Shown here piece by piece: positions 1 to 11,589 of a DNA stretch of 64,000 nt. The number at the start of each line of letters is the position of its first letter. The stretch's first letter is position 1. Source of the stretch: Chamaecyparis obtusa (taxonomy: Eukaryota > Streptophyta > Pinopsida > Cupressales > Cupressaceae); contig BSBK01008421.1 in NCBI GenBank assembly GCA_027943335.1, positions 5,001-69,000 of the forward strand, in the 5' to 3' direction. The position numbers were made by a program, and so were the translations under genes. The notes under the pieces are model-generated. The model ran no database searches and had not been told where the DNA came from. It worked only from the letters and a program-made list of their open reading frames with translations.

Positions 1-174
1 AAAAGGCTCTGCCAACCTCATTCAATCAAAAGAGAAAATCATTAATGAACGTTGCCGACCGCACATTGAAACATAGAAAAGAGAAGAGCCTTAGAAAATG
101 TTGACATCATCCCCACGCACCACATCAGCAAGGACACCCCAACAAAACAATCCACTATCAAGACTTGAGTCTAG

Positions 175-640
175 TCAGCAAAAGAAACCACATTCCCAGC
201 CGTCAAAAAGTTTGAAATAGATGTCATCAATTTTCTTCAAACTGATAGCCCACTTGGATAACACATCAACTTCCCGGTTCCCCTCCCGTTTGATATGGCT
301 CAATTTAAAATCCTCAAAGGAAAGCAATTTATCATTAATTTCCTTAACATAATTTTTTAGGTGCCATGCTTTCATCTTCTGGTTTCCTAAAGAATTAAGG
401 ATAATCTGAGAGTCCCCCTCCAAATGCAGCTTCTTAATTTGTAATCTAGACCCTAAACACACCACTAGGAGGGTTGCTCGCATTTCAGCTTCATTATTTG
501 TGCCTCTATTCAGTTTTTGAGCAGCAAAAGAAACAATATTTCCACCCCAATCTCTAGCAATTACACCATCACTATAGGGCCCCAAATTTCCTCAAAAATC
601 CCCATCAAAATTAATCTTCACCTAGCCAACATCTAGCAGT
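175..640 (-). pseudogene. RNase H domain of LINE A (broken)
   Basis: This is a plant-type RNase H (RVT_3) fold at the 3' end of LINE A. It would degrade the RNA strand of the RNA/DNA hybrid during reverse transcription. The translated minus strand shows the acidic positions in order: INFDG (first Asp), NNEAE (Glu), LEGDSQ (second Asp) and REGNREVD (last Asp). The frame is open from 585 to 175; just upstream two stop codons separate it from the INFDG motif and from the linker (837-622). Catalytic residues look preserved while the frame does not. Confidence 0.85.
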
Positions 641-865
641 TTCCATTTAACATCCACAACTTTTAAAGAAGCATGATCCTCCTTTGAAAGGTTGCCCTTA
701 TTCAAACTTAAGCATGGCCATTCTGCATGTAGTTTCCTATCCTCCGCAGTATAAACCAAAGAACCTTGTTGAGAAAGAATAGCAGCCTTCATCACTTCCT
801 CAATAGAAACAAAAATCCTCAATTTTAGTTTATCCACAGGCTCAGCCTTGTCAAGAAAGATTCTC

Positions 866-1996
866 CTATTTCTCTCCTTCCATAACTCCCAAATAATAAT
901 TGAAGGGAAAAAAAAACCAAAGAGGCGCCAACATAGATTTAGACTTCAGTAAGGGCCAACACTCAAAGGTCTTTCTAATGGAGTTGGGGAGAGGACCTAT
1001 CCAACTCAGTTTGGATCTGATATAAATCCAACATTCATAAGCATAGGGGCAATGAAGCAGTAAGTGATCAGCTTCTTCAGAAGAATCATGGCACAAAGCA
1101 CACATCATAGGGCCTTGAAAACCAAATCTTTTCCTCCTTTCACCAGTCAAAATTATCCCATTGACAGCTAGCCATGCAAAGGAGCCATCCTTTAGTAAGC
1201 ATGCCTTGTTCCAACATAAGTTTACTGGCCAACCCTTAAAGTCTTCCTGAAGATCTAGGGCTTTATAAGAATCAACTTCTTCAGAAGAAGCATGGCACAA
1301 AGCACACATTGCAAGGCCTTGAAAACCAAATCTTTTCCTCCTTTCACCAGTCAAAATTCTCCCATTGACAGCTAGCCATGCAAAGGAGCCAGCCTTCGGT
1401 AAGCATGCCTTGTTCCAACATAAGTTTACTGGCCAACCCTTAAAGTCTTCCTGAAGATCTAGGGCTTTATAACCTAATTTCACCGAATAAGAGCCAGAGG
1501 AAGCAACACACCAAACTATCTTGTACACTTCCAAGGATAAGAACACATTCCTAGCCTGAAACACTTCCATCATTAAGCCTTTATGAACATCACTAAGATT
1601 CAAATTATCCAAACTTCTCCACACCCATGTAGGGCCAACACAAGATTCCTTAAGGACCATATAGTCAGCAACCTTGTCACCCCAATTAGAAGTCATAATT
1701 CTTCTTAAATCCTTAAACTTCTCCTCATTCAACACAAGGGGATAACCATTCCATGAATCCTTCCAAAACATAACCTTTCTACCATTACCAATATTCCAAG
1801 AAATGTGGTCTTTGATGATATTTCTGCAATACAGAATAAAATTCCAAACAACCGATCCTTTTGGAGGATTTCTAATCTTCAAGATACCTTCATCATCTAA
1901 TGAGCCAAGATACTTAGCTCTAACAATATTAACCCATAATTTAGACGAGTCCTCATAAATATTCCATACAAGTTTTGCCCCAAGGGCTAGATTCAT
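866..1996 (-). pseudogene. LINE A zf-RVT / connection region with internal duplication
   Basis: This open frame of about 376 codons contains the zinc-binding zf-RVT domain typical of plant LINE ORF2. The landmarks are CWNKACLPK, FAWLAVNGRILTGERR, a CALCH motif and a downstream HLLLHCPYAYECW motif. The N-terminal part is the post-RT connection (LGAKLVWNIYED...VNIVRAKYLG). A 68-residue block that includes the first CALCH is present twice in tandem in the same frame, so the zinc-binding motif is doubled. The frame is cut from the RT by sequence decay near 2,000. It has no host function. Confidence 0.85.
1067..1474. repeat. 204-bp tandem duplication inside LINE A
   Basis: Bases 1067-1270 and 1271-1474 are direct tandem copies (offset exactly 204). 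They differ at roughly ten positions by eye. As 204 is divisible by three, the duplication keeps the reading frame and doubles 68 residues of the zf-RVT region. Confidence 0.93.
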
Positions 1997-1999
1997 CTT

Positions 2000-3035
2000 C
2001 CTCCAAACCTTGATCCCAACACCACCATTGGCCTTGGATTTGCAGATTTTATCCCAAGAGGTAAGAGGCCATTTATTATCCTCTTGATTCCCACACCAAA
2101 AAAAACTTCCTCATCCTTTTTTCTATATTATCCAAGACTTTTTGTGGGATTTTAAGGTAGCTCATAGAATAAATAGGGATAGTAGAAATAACAGTCTGTA
2201 AGAGCAAAATTCGACCAATAGACAACAACCATCTCCCTTTCTAGCTCTCCATTCTTCTAAAACATTGATCAATCATATCATTCCACAAATTAGGCTTACA
2301 AACACCTTCAAATAAGGGGACACCAAGAAACTTTCCTGGAAGGGAGCCCTATTTCATACCCAAAATATGACATAATTATCTTCTCATCACAACACTTGTG
2401 TTAAAAAAGAAAATGTCAAACTTTTTCCAATTAACACACTGCCCAAAAGCCAGAGAAAAGGAGTCCAAAGTTTCTTTAATGACCCTTGCTTCCCTAAATG
2501 AGGCGTCGCCCATAAGAAAGTTATCATCTACAAATTGTAAGTGTGTTGTTGGATCAATGCCATCAGCAATAGTAATGCCTTTCCTCACCCCTATCTGCCT
2601 TTCCCAAGAGATCAATCTCCCCAAAGCTTCAGCCAAAATGGTAAATAGAAAAGGAGAGCTCGGATCACCTTGCCTTAGCCCTCTAGAAGTCTCAAAGAAA
2701 CCTTGTGGACTTCCATTAACAAGAACCAAAATCCTTGGGGTGGAAGCACAGATTTCCAACCATTTTAACCAGGCCCCACAAAAACCAAATCACTTTAAAA
2801 CCATAATAAGGAAGGATCTATTAACATGATCATAGGCATTCTTAATGTCAAGCTTAATCATCATTTTGGAAACTTTAGCTTTCCGAATAGTGTGGATCGC
2901 TTCATGAGCCATAATAATACCTTCAAAAATAGATCTATTCGGAGCAAAGCCACTATGTTCAGGGGAAATAAGAAACTTCAGCAAAGGCTTAAGCCTATTA
3001 GCCATAACTTTAATAATAACCTTATAGACAGTATT
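2000..3035 (-). pseudogene. Reverse transcriptase fragment of LINE A
   Basis: Translation of the minus strand gives RT motifs in order: NTVYK..IKVMANRLKPLL, SGFAPNRSIFEG, MIKLDIKNAYDHVNRSFL (first catalytic Asp), SRGLRQGDPSSPFLF, and LQFVDDNFLM, the F/YxDD active site with both Asp residues intact. A later FLGVPLFEG block, a stop codon, then the thumb follow. The frame is broken into pieces at about 2790-3005 and 2376-2759 with a gap between them. A plus-strand open frame over the same bases is only its shadow. Confidence 0.87.
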
Positions 3036-3040
3036 GCAAA

Positions 3041-3219
3041 AAGATTATTATTATTATTAACTAAGGTAAACCATGGTATAGTAATAGTCAAACATATTAT
3101 ATAAATTGTTACACATAATCTAAATGAGTCTTTACAAACCAATAACATTAATGGTTCTCTTTCAATTTCATAATCAAAGAAAACATTCATTTCAAAAATT
3201 CTAAAAAACATCAACCATT
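3041..3219. other. Short AT-rich stretch between LINE A and LTR-like repeat A
   Basis: No gene or motif is recognised. It starts with an (ATT)n run that marks the truncated 5' end of LINE A. Confidence 0.5.
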
Positions 3220-4485
3220 GGAAGACATGAAGAAAATAATCTTTTCTGAAAAGAAGATTTGCAAAAAAGAAGGTTTCAAACCTTACCTCAAACAACGCCT
3301 GAAAATTCAAAACCAAGAAAGATCTAATTCACCCTTCAAAATCCAAGCTTTCTAACAATCTCTAACAACGCCTAAAATTTCTAAGCTTTCCAAAAATCTT
3401 CCAAATTCATCCAAGAGAGCTCCTCTAAAATCTGGTAGACGTAATTGAAAATAATACCCAGAAACCCCTCATAAAGCAAACCTATTCCTCCTAGGATTTC
3501 TAAAACATCCAAACCCTCAAAAATAGAACTCAACTCTCTCTGCCTAGTTTACATCTAATCACTTGCATGATTAAAATAACTTAATAATAAAATAATGCAC
3601 TTTTTAATTATAATTTCTAACTCAACTTTTAACTTTAAAATCTAATTTAATTTTTACTTAAACTGAATGTGCAACTTAAATTGCATATAATTACTTAATT
3701 AATCAATAAATACTTTAGCACATAATGAACTATACAAATTGATAAATTTAATATTAAATAAATCAACTATGCCCTTAATTTCATATTTGGATTTAATAAT
3801 TAATTAAGCCCTTTTATTCCAAATGCAAATATTTTAATTTAATCATTTAATTAACAAAGGTATCTAATTACCCTTAATAATTACATATGCTCTATAACTA
3901 ATATTACCACATTCACAAAATATAATTAATCAAATCTCAAAATTGCTGCTAGCTTAATTAATTAAATCAAATAATTCACACAAGTAAATCCACTTGACTC
4001 CCAGAACTCAAAAAATGACTAACTCTATATCACTTTGACGAATTCAAATGGGTAGAAATAGATAATTGCCCAATATTTAGGACAATCAATGGCTAGGGTT
4101 GGGATTTGGATTTGTATGTTATCTCCCCGACTCTCTTACCATTGATATTTTTGCGATAGGGCACACTCATCCTGACAATTCAAGGAAGTCGATGTTCGGT
4201 ACCTGCAAACTTGCATAAAAGGAAAGCATGTACATACATGTATAAATATAAACAAGCAATGACAGGGATCGGCCAATCATGTGGATCTCACAAGCAAGTA
4301 ACTATGACTTCGTCCCTCAACCACATCAGGCACGTCAAACAAAAATATAAAACATACACATCAACCATACACATGCAAGTGTGGGGTCAGTAAAACTATA
4401 AGCATCAATGATATCCTAACATATAATTCATTATCCTAAAATAACAATAACATATAGAAAATCAAACTATGGGAGGGGCATTACA
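3220..4485. repeat. Dispersed LTR-like repeat, copy A
   Basis: This non-coding, AT-rich block shares extended similarity with 16,088-17,320 in the same orientation. Shared landmarks are ccaagagagctcctc, gatagggcac.ctcatcctg, gaagtcgatg.tcggtacct and ttgtccctcaaccacatca. The right end reads GGGGCATTACA, the reverse complement of TGTAATGCCCC, which also opens the LTR-like block at 9,400. That suggests an LTR of a minus-strand retroelement starting at 4,485. I found no matching coding region or partner LTR, so this may be a solo LTR or a fragment. Confidence 0.65.
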
Positions 4486-5300
4486 AAATACATATAGAAG
4501 ATTATTTCAAATAGATGAATTTGCACCCCATTTTGGTGCAAGTGCTAGTTTAAGTTTCTTTTGGGCAAGTAAATAGATATAGAAATTTCTTTCAAATAGA
4601 AGAATCACTTTTCATCCAACATGTTGCAAGTCAAGATCCACATCAACAACAAATCATTACAATAGTTCATATGAATAATTAATAAAGAAAAATAAATAAT
4701 AGTAAACTAGGGTAGCCTAGAGTGGAAATTCATAAACATTACAAGGAGGTTCAAGTAAAAACTAAAACTTGATAAAATCTTTCATAAAGATTTAGGAAAA
4801 AATTTAAACAATCATGCCTATTATCTTCTACCTTATTTGGCTTGTATATTGATAAACTTGAAGAATTTCAAATTTACAAGGGGAAAATGGTGTTCTTTTG
4901 GGAGAGAATGTTGTGAAACCTTTTTGGTATGTTAATGATCTCATTTTGATTACAAGGCCTTCTTAAGGGTTGTAAGAGCATCCAGTTACCTTAGATCACT
5001 TTCCCAAGGCGATATGTATGAAAATTAACACCAATTGGCCCAAGATCATGATATTTTAAAAGAAACTTAAAGTATTCAACTTTTAATTTATATTGGGCAT
5101 CCTATATAAGAAGTAACATAGTGCAAATGAATGGTGGCATCACTTGTAATAAAAATGTTGATCATGGATTGATTTTATTATGGAGTGTTGTGCCAATCTT
5201 TCTAGACATTTCTTTTTTGAGTCTTATTCTACTATGTGCTCTCATTCCTAAAAATCCATAAACTACTTCTACTACCATCAAAATCTTGGCTTTGGACACC
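4486..5300. other. Non-coding stretch upstream of gag-like relic 1
   Basis: AT-rich sequence with no recognisable gene, repeat end or RNA. Confidence 0.5.
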
Positions 5301-6770
5301 ATGGGCAAAGACAGGCTTCGTGTAGAAACCGATAAGATTGATGACTACAAAAATGATCATGTTGTGTGGTTTGTGTGTAAGGAAGGAGGAATCTACCAAT
5401 TCATGGAAAATATGACTAGTCTTGATGAGAGTCTAGCTCGGCAGTTCGTTCCTTCCTAGGATAAAAGAAGGGCCACTATTGGTGGTATCACCTTTGAGAT
5501 ATATGAAGAAGTTATTGCTCAAGTGATTGGGATCTCTACTAAAGGGAGGAAATGGAAAAATACAAGTAGGACCCCGGATGTAGAAAGCTTAAACCAATTC
5601 TTTCACGAGGAGCAACTTGCCAAGCATAGAGGTGGATTTAACTGAGAAATTGTTGGAGCCATGGGACTAGGTGTGTGTTGTTATCATGAAATATTTTACA
5701 CTTGAAGGTCATTTTGAGGTTTATTACTACTACCATCTCCCCTTCCTTAACCAACTTAAAAATCATGACCTTGTTTAAATTCATTTCTTTATGTTACATT
5801 CTATGGGTAGTAATGTTAAGGAAATAGCTGAAGCGAAGAAACGAGGAAAGAAATTTACAATCTTGCACCAGGATTTAATCTACAGGTTGTATAAATTTCA
5901 CCTTGTGTTATGCCCTCCATGAGATATCTTTTTCTAGGCTTCCCCTACTTCACCCACTCCTCCCTCTACTAGTGTCTTACCCACCCTGTGATCTGGTAAA
6001 AAGCTTTGTCTCAAAAATATTGGTCTTGAAGCTCCTCGAGGACCTCTAAATACATGTCCCACCACTGAGTTGGTTGAAATGCCTAAGGAGGAAAAATGAA
6101 GAAACCCTAGTATGAAAGTCAAACCTCCTAAAAAGGCCAAATATAATATTCAATAGATTGATTCTGATGTGGAAATCATGGAAGAAACTAGCACCCCACG
6201 TCGGTCGACCAAACTTATAACGAAACCTACTGGGAAAGGAAAAAATATGAAGGGGGATTCTAGTTCTGAGGATTCAAAAGATACTAAGAGTAAGGGTGAG
6301 GAAGAGAGAATCTCAGACAAGGAGGCCATTTCTGCCAATGCTAGTTCCTCCTCTCATGTCTCCAAAAGCCTAAAAAATGACACTGTTGAACCTGAACCTC
6401 AAATTGAAACAAAGGCCATTTCTCCCTCACTGAACCAAGATAAGGAGAAAACCAATGTGGTGGAGGAATACATTGTGTAGAAGGACGTTGGGGGTGAGAC
6501 TGGGAAAATTTAAGCTAATATTGTAGGCTTTAATAAAGGGATGCAAAAGATTGTTCAAGACATCACAAAATTGACAAAAGATTTCAAGAGGTCACCCATT
6601 TTGCACTCAAAGTTATGCTTAGTTCAACTACTACTCTTTTCTTACTGTTGTAGAAGGTTCATGATAGGAAGGTTGTTGAGGAGGATGATTTCATGGAACT
6701 TTCCAAGTTCCTAACTAAAGACTTAGCCCAGATGCTATTGACCAAGCCCACAAATAAAAAGAAAAATTGA
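5301..6770 (+). pseudogene. Unrecognised retroelement-like ORF, family member 1 (relic)
   Basis: An ATG at 5301 opens a frame starting MGKDRLRVETDKIDDY and continuing through GGIYQFMEN, an in-frame TAG at 5457, then RRATIGGITFEIYEEVIAQVIGI. It becomes fragmented (further stops, a frameshift near 5,700) and ends in a charged, low-complexity Ser/Glu/Lys region (6169-6480). The same pattern, FME..., I.G..F...E..I..V.GI, an LN-rich block and then an acidic/basic tail, is seen at 11.6-12.4 kb, so the two are homologous. I do not recognise the family. An N-terminal folded domain plus a charged tail would suit a gag-like or plant-mobile-domain-like protein, but that is a guess. Confidence 0.5.
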
Positions 6771-9188
6771 AATGTTGTCTTATGGTTTTTGTTACTTTTT
6801 GGCTTTATGCGGCCTATTGAGCCTTTGTTTAAAGTTTAATGCTGATAGTCCTAGGTTTTTCAAAAACTCTGTTTTGATTATCCTTGCATGGCTTAGTATT
6901 AAAACTTTTAATACTCTTTATATTTGTGTTGGTTTAGTTAGTGTATATCTCTGGATTGCTTCTATTTTGGTGTTGGTAGATGTTGGTTAGTTTTTTATAA
7001 AGGCAAGTTTTGGTGACTATCTTCTTTTTGCTTTGATGTTAATGTGTTGATAATGTTTGTATGCGAGTAGTGCCCTTGGGGCTTTGTATAATGTGACAAC
7101 ACCCTAGTTTATGTTGCTACTAATATCAAACCTTTGGTTGACTTCAACAATAAATTTAAGTGGGAAACTTGTAGAAGGAAGAGAACTTTGGGGTGTTTAA
7201 AAGTAATTTTTGCATTATAATATATATGCAAATTGGTGAAATCATACCATTGAAAAAGCATCTAGATTTTATTTGGCTAATAGTAATTTTAATGGTGCTT
7301 TAAAGTGGAAACCCAAAAAAAAGAGGATTTAGAAATATCCAATTATATATATAAATTTAAAATATAAGCTTCTAAGTCTCTTGGAGATTTTCTTTTTCTA
7401 GTTGAAGCAAGTGCCTTCCCTCCTAAAGCCATTGTTAGGGTTCATATCTTAGTGCATCTTATTTTTTGGGGGAAATAGAGAAGTCTTGGATGAAGAAATA
7501 AAGCATCCACTTGAATGATGACTAACTAATAATAAATAACTAAATACATTCGTTCTTCAATGTCACTCCAATAGCTTGCTACCCTTACAGTCCGTCTAAC
7601 CGGAAAGTCTAAATCGATCCATGTGGATAATTTATGGGGAAAGAGAATATTATCTTGATGAATTTGATTCCACATATGATCATCATCAAAAATCTTATGT
7701 AAAGACAAATATCCTTTGCGGAGAAAAGATGATCATAGCATAACTGAGGACTAGTTCACAAACATATGATCATCATCAAAAATCTTATGTAAAGACAAAT
7801 ATCCTTTGCGGAGAAAAGATTATCATAGCTTAATTGAGGAGTGGTTTCCACCATTGTTTGTTTAAAATGTATTAATGAAAGAGATTATAGAAAACATGCA
7901 TAAAAAGAATGTGTATGTTGCACAACTGAAATAATTGAATCAAATGAACACTTTATTATAAAATATGAAACTAAATAAAATTTCTCAAAAGAAAAAAGAA
8001 AAGTCAAGTCATCAATAAAATTATTAATAATAACAACAACAAAAATTAAAAAATTAAAAATCGTTAAACCTACCATCCTATAAACTTATAATATCAAACA
8101 AAGAATTTAAAAATTAAAAACAACTAGCTACCTAAGTCTACTTTTTCCTTTGAAAGAAAAATTAGTGGCTTTCCCATCCAAGGCTGAAATCCTTTTTTAA
8201 TGTCCACCTGCCCATTTTCCACCGCCAACAAAGTACAAGCCAGAAATTTGTCGTAAATAAAAACCAGTCAAGTCAGCAAATACGACTCATCCGTACGTAT
8301 ATGATTTTCCTCGTCTAAAGTGAAAGATTGATTTCCGCGTGAACATTTTCAAACGTGATTTTGTTGCAATATTGAAAGTCGCCATATCTACATTCTTTTA
8401 TAGAAAGCAGGCCTAATTTCATGGTTGTATATTTATAAATTAAAATTTTAAGATGGGATTGTCTCATATTAAAAAGGGAAAATTCTAGATAGGTTACAAT
8501 ATTATTTTATAGGATTATTGGAATAATTTTTATTTATATGTGGTTTTATTCACAATAAAATATGGTCTTATTATTTGAGGCTTAATTTTGAATATAATTT
8601 TTAAAAATTTATTTGATAATTAAAATCAATTGTCAAATTTACATTCATAAATACATTGTGTGATAACTAAATATGACATCTCTAATTACGGGTGTGATAT
8701 GTCTATTGGCTAGAGATAATTATAAAGGCACATATACTTAAGGAAAAAAATTTAAAAATGAAGTTGCACTAGTAGAATACTAGAAAGGTAAACTCGTATA
8801 AGCATATTTGACATTGAGAAAGGCATATGTCCCCAATGTGGCTTTAAGATACTGAACAAACAAAAGTGTGTGTAATGCATGAATTCTCAAATGGTGGTAG
8901 AGCCCTAGGTGCCTAGTACATTTGACACTACCACATGATCAATAGTGTAGGGAAGTTGATAGTGTCCCTAATGTGACTCTAAGTGCATGAGTAAATTGTA
9001 AAATGGGGAAAGCATGAAGACCTCGATGTTATAACATAAGGAGAAATCCTCAAAAAAATGTTATGAGCATCTAAGCTTGAACATAAATTATGTTTATTCA
9101 CCCAAACAATAAAGTAAGCCTTCAATGGTCAAATAAACTTTGTGTATCAGATGAAGATAGGTGACCATATCAAGAGATAATTGTATAG
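6771..9188. other. AT-rich intergenic stretch
   Basis: No gene is recognised. The first 350 bases are T-rich and could be the 3' untranslated part of the preceding relic. A 90-bp tandem duplication (7672-7850) is annotated separately. Confidence 0.5.
7672..7850. repeat. 90-bp tandem duplication
   Basis: The block beginning catatgatcatcatc is repeated at an offset of 90 bases (7672-7761 and 7762-7850) with few differences. Confidence 0.9.
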
Positions 9189-9190
9189 GA

Positions 9191-9232
<42 letters not shown>
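9189..9232. repeat. Compound microsatellite (AC)n(AT)n
   Basis: A run of AC dinucleotides passes directly into a run of AT dinucleotides. Confidence 0.95.
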
Positions 9233-9233
<1 letters not shown>

Positions 9234-9399
9234 ATGTGATTGTAAAAGAATGTGAGAAGATAATTGGCCTCTGATACAAGAAAGATGACTCAATAAATGT
9301 TGGAAGTGATATAGACTAAATAATATAGTGGTACCTAATAATTGCTCCCACAAATAACAGTCAACCTTACTATTATTCTTAGATCTATAATGTTAACCA

Positions 9400-10510
9400 T
9401 GTAATGCCCCGCCAGGGAACCTAGGAGAATTTAACCTAAAAGATGTTGCAGTGTTTACAAAATAATTATTTTCTTAAGAGTTTACAAAACAATAATGATA
9501 ACAATGCGAAAGCAATACAATCATAAGATATAAACAAGTACATAAGTACAACTCAATTACAATTAACAATTCTTAAGGGTCTCATGACATAGAATTACGT
9601 ATTACTAACTAAATATTTTAGAATAAGTATAATTACAATATCTCATATACAAATGAATAACAAGTACATCCAATACCATAAGGTATGTACATAATGAAAC
9701 AACATACTCTGCACAAGTCACAAGGTATTCAACAATAACCGAATACAAAATATAGTACAATATCTAAAAGGAATCACCCCATAAGCACTAATACAAGGTA
9801 CAATTATAAACACCATAAGATAGATATGAGAAAATCTCAAATGAAGAACAAGAAGAAGATAACAACAACAAGCCTCATCCAATACCACTACAGGAACGTT
9901 GGAATCTCAAATGGTAAAATAAACACTACCACCCGACCTTGTGGAACCAAAGGTCCACTCCCACCGTGCTAAGGAGATAACAAAAAACCCCACTCAGATA
10001 ATGGACCCAACACAACAAAACAACTAAGCAATGGATCCTGAAGGCTTTCTATCTCAAAAGGTACCACCAACTAATGATAAAGAAAAATAGTAAATATCAA
10101 AATGTCCACATGTACTAAGATACCAAATACCAGATTATCGAACAAATACCAATCACCAAATACCAAAACATACCACCAAATCATACTAAACAAGCTAATC
10201 CAATACTGCTATAGGAACGTCAAAATCTCAAATGGTAAAAGAAACACTACCACCTGACCTCGTGGAACCAAAGGTCCACTCCCACCATGCTAAGGAGATA
10301 ATAAAAAACCCCACTCAAATAATAGACCCAACACAACAAAACAACTAAGCAATGGATCCTGAAGGCTTCCTATCTCAAAAGGTACCACCAACTAATTATA
10401 AAGAAAAATAGTAAATATCAAAATGTCCACATGTACTAAGACACCAAATACCATATTATCAGACAAATACCAATCACCAAATACCAAAATACCAAAACAT
10501 ACCACCAGAC
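9400..10510 (+). repeat. LTR-like block with internal tandem duplication
   Basis: It opens with TGTAATGCCCCGCCAGG, the same terminal motif found in inverted form at 4,475-4,485, so it may be an LTR start (TG...). It is non-coding and A-rich. From about 9,873 it consists of two tandem copies of a ~321-bp unit, and at ~10,510 it breaks directly into LINE coding sequence. The far end of a possible LTR is not identifiable. Confidence 0.5.
9873..10510. repeat. 321-bp tandem duplication
   Basis: Units at 9873-10193 and 10194-10510 share long identical stretches, such as the gtggaaccaaaggtcc block and the caatggatcctgaaggct block. The offset is 321 bases with scattered substitutions. Confidence 0.92.
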
Positions 10511-10514
10511 TAGT

Positions 10515-11355
10515 TTACCCTCCTTTCCTCTTTTGGTTAGTCTTGGGTTTTCCCTTTGACTTTCCCTAATTGTTTCTCCTAGTGGGCTCCCCCTTTCCCT
10601 ACCTCTCCCGCCTTAAGGAAACTCTGGTCTCGGGCCTTTCCCCATCTCTGTTGGGGCATTTGGAAGGAGTGCAACAATAAAATTTTCAGAGATCTTCAGG
10701 CTCCTTCAAAACTGGTTTCTTCTAAAATTATTCATGCTCTCTTTGAAAACTTCTCTATTAGTTGTGGTACTAATGTATTTTCAGGTAACCACATTGATCT
10801 CCTTCCTATACAGACTAATCATCAAAGGGACAGTTGCATCTGGCTCTTCTCCCTGAGGGATAACGCTAACTTCAATGGAGTAGCCAAAGGTAATCCTAGT
10901 CCAACTAGTAGTGGAGGAGTGATAAGAAACCACCATGGTGTCTGTATCTGTGCAGTTTCTCTCCCCCTTGGTATCCAAATGAATCATTATGTTGAAGTCA
11001 TGGTTGCCCTCCAAGTCACCAAGCTGACTCGTGATGTGGGGACCAAATTCCTATGGCTTGAAGGGGACTCTAATAATATCATTAGATGTTTGAAAGGATC
11101 ATCCCCTTCGTGGACTATCGAGAATATAATTTTGGAGACTCGGAGCATTCTTAATTCCTTCGACAAGGTTCATATTTCTCGCATGTTCAAAGAAGCGAAC
11201 CAAGTGGCTAATGCCATGTCCAATGTGGCTGTCGGATAGAAAGATTTAGTGAGGTGTCATAATAGAAAGGACATCCCGCAGAAGGTGAGCAAGCAGATCA
11301 CATGGGATCACATTCATGGTAGAGAAGGAGCCATATATGGAAATAAAGACATTTA
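10515..11355 (+). pseudogene. LINE B 3' fragment: zf-RVT tail plus RNase H
   Basis: The plus strand translates through WGIWKECNNKIFRD, the usual plant LINE motif after zf-RVT, into an RNase H domain. The RNase H shows NFNGVAKGNP (first acidic position changed to Asn), NHYVEVMVAL (Glu), LEGDSNNI (Asp) and KEANQVANAMSN, where the last acidic residue also appears replaced. The frame is open to about 11,239 with a stop (TAG) before a short tail. It is a 5'-truncated fragment whose left edge abuts the LTR-like block at 10,510. Loss of two catalytic acids points to long-dead sequence. Confidence 0.82.
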
Positions 11356-11589
11356 ATCCACATTTTCCAATTATTTTTTTCAAGCATGAGAAGTATGGTA
11401 GTTTTACTACCCACAATTATGAAACCTTAACTCCACACACTTTTTGGGTTCTTATGAGAGCCATAGACTCTTGCCTTGATGTTTATTTTCATTCTAAGCA
11501 GTGTAGTCTCTACAAGTGTAATAGAAGTGCTCCTTTTTTCTATTTGGTCTCAATCTTTCTAAAGAGTACCATTTGTTTCAAACAATTTT

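Larger units (their letters stand above)
1..3040 (-). mobile_element. LINE relic A (5'-truncated, RNase H-bearing non-LTR retrotransposon)
   Basis: Read on the minus strand, this stretch carries the second half of a plant L1-type LINE ORF2 in normal order. The RT fingers and palm come first (about 3035-2340), then the RT thumb/connection (2340-2000), a zf-RVT zinc-binding region (1996-866), a linker and an RNase H domain (640-175). The first 170 bases of the window would be its 3' untranslated part; the 3' end may lie outside the window. The 5' half (ORF1, endonuclease) is missing. Recognisable sequence stops near 3,040 at an ATT-repeat, which fits 5' truncation during insertion. Several in-frame stops show it is dead. 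Confidence 0.88.

Noticed and set aside
2398..3104. Plus-strand open frames over LINE A
   Set aside because: They are antisense shadows of the RT fragment, whose motifs are clear on the minus strand.
6772..6990. Hydrophobic 72-residue frame that looks like a membrane protein
   Set aside because: T-rich sequence gives Leu/Phe-rich frames; it sits in the likely 3' tail of a relic.
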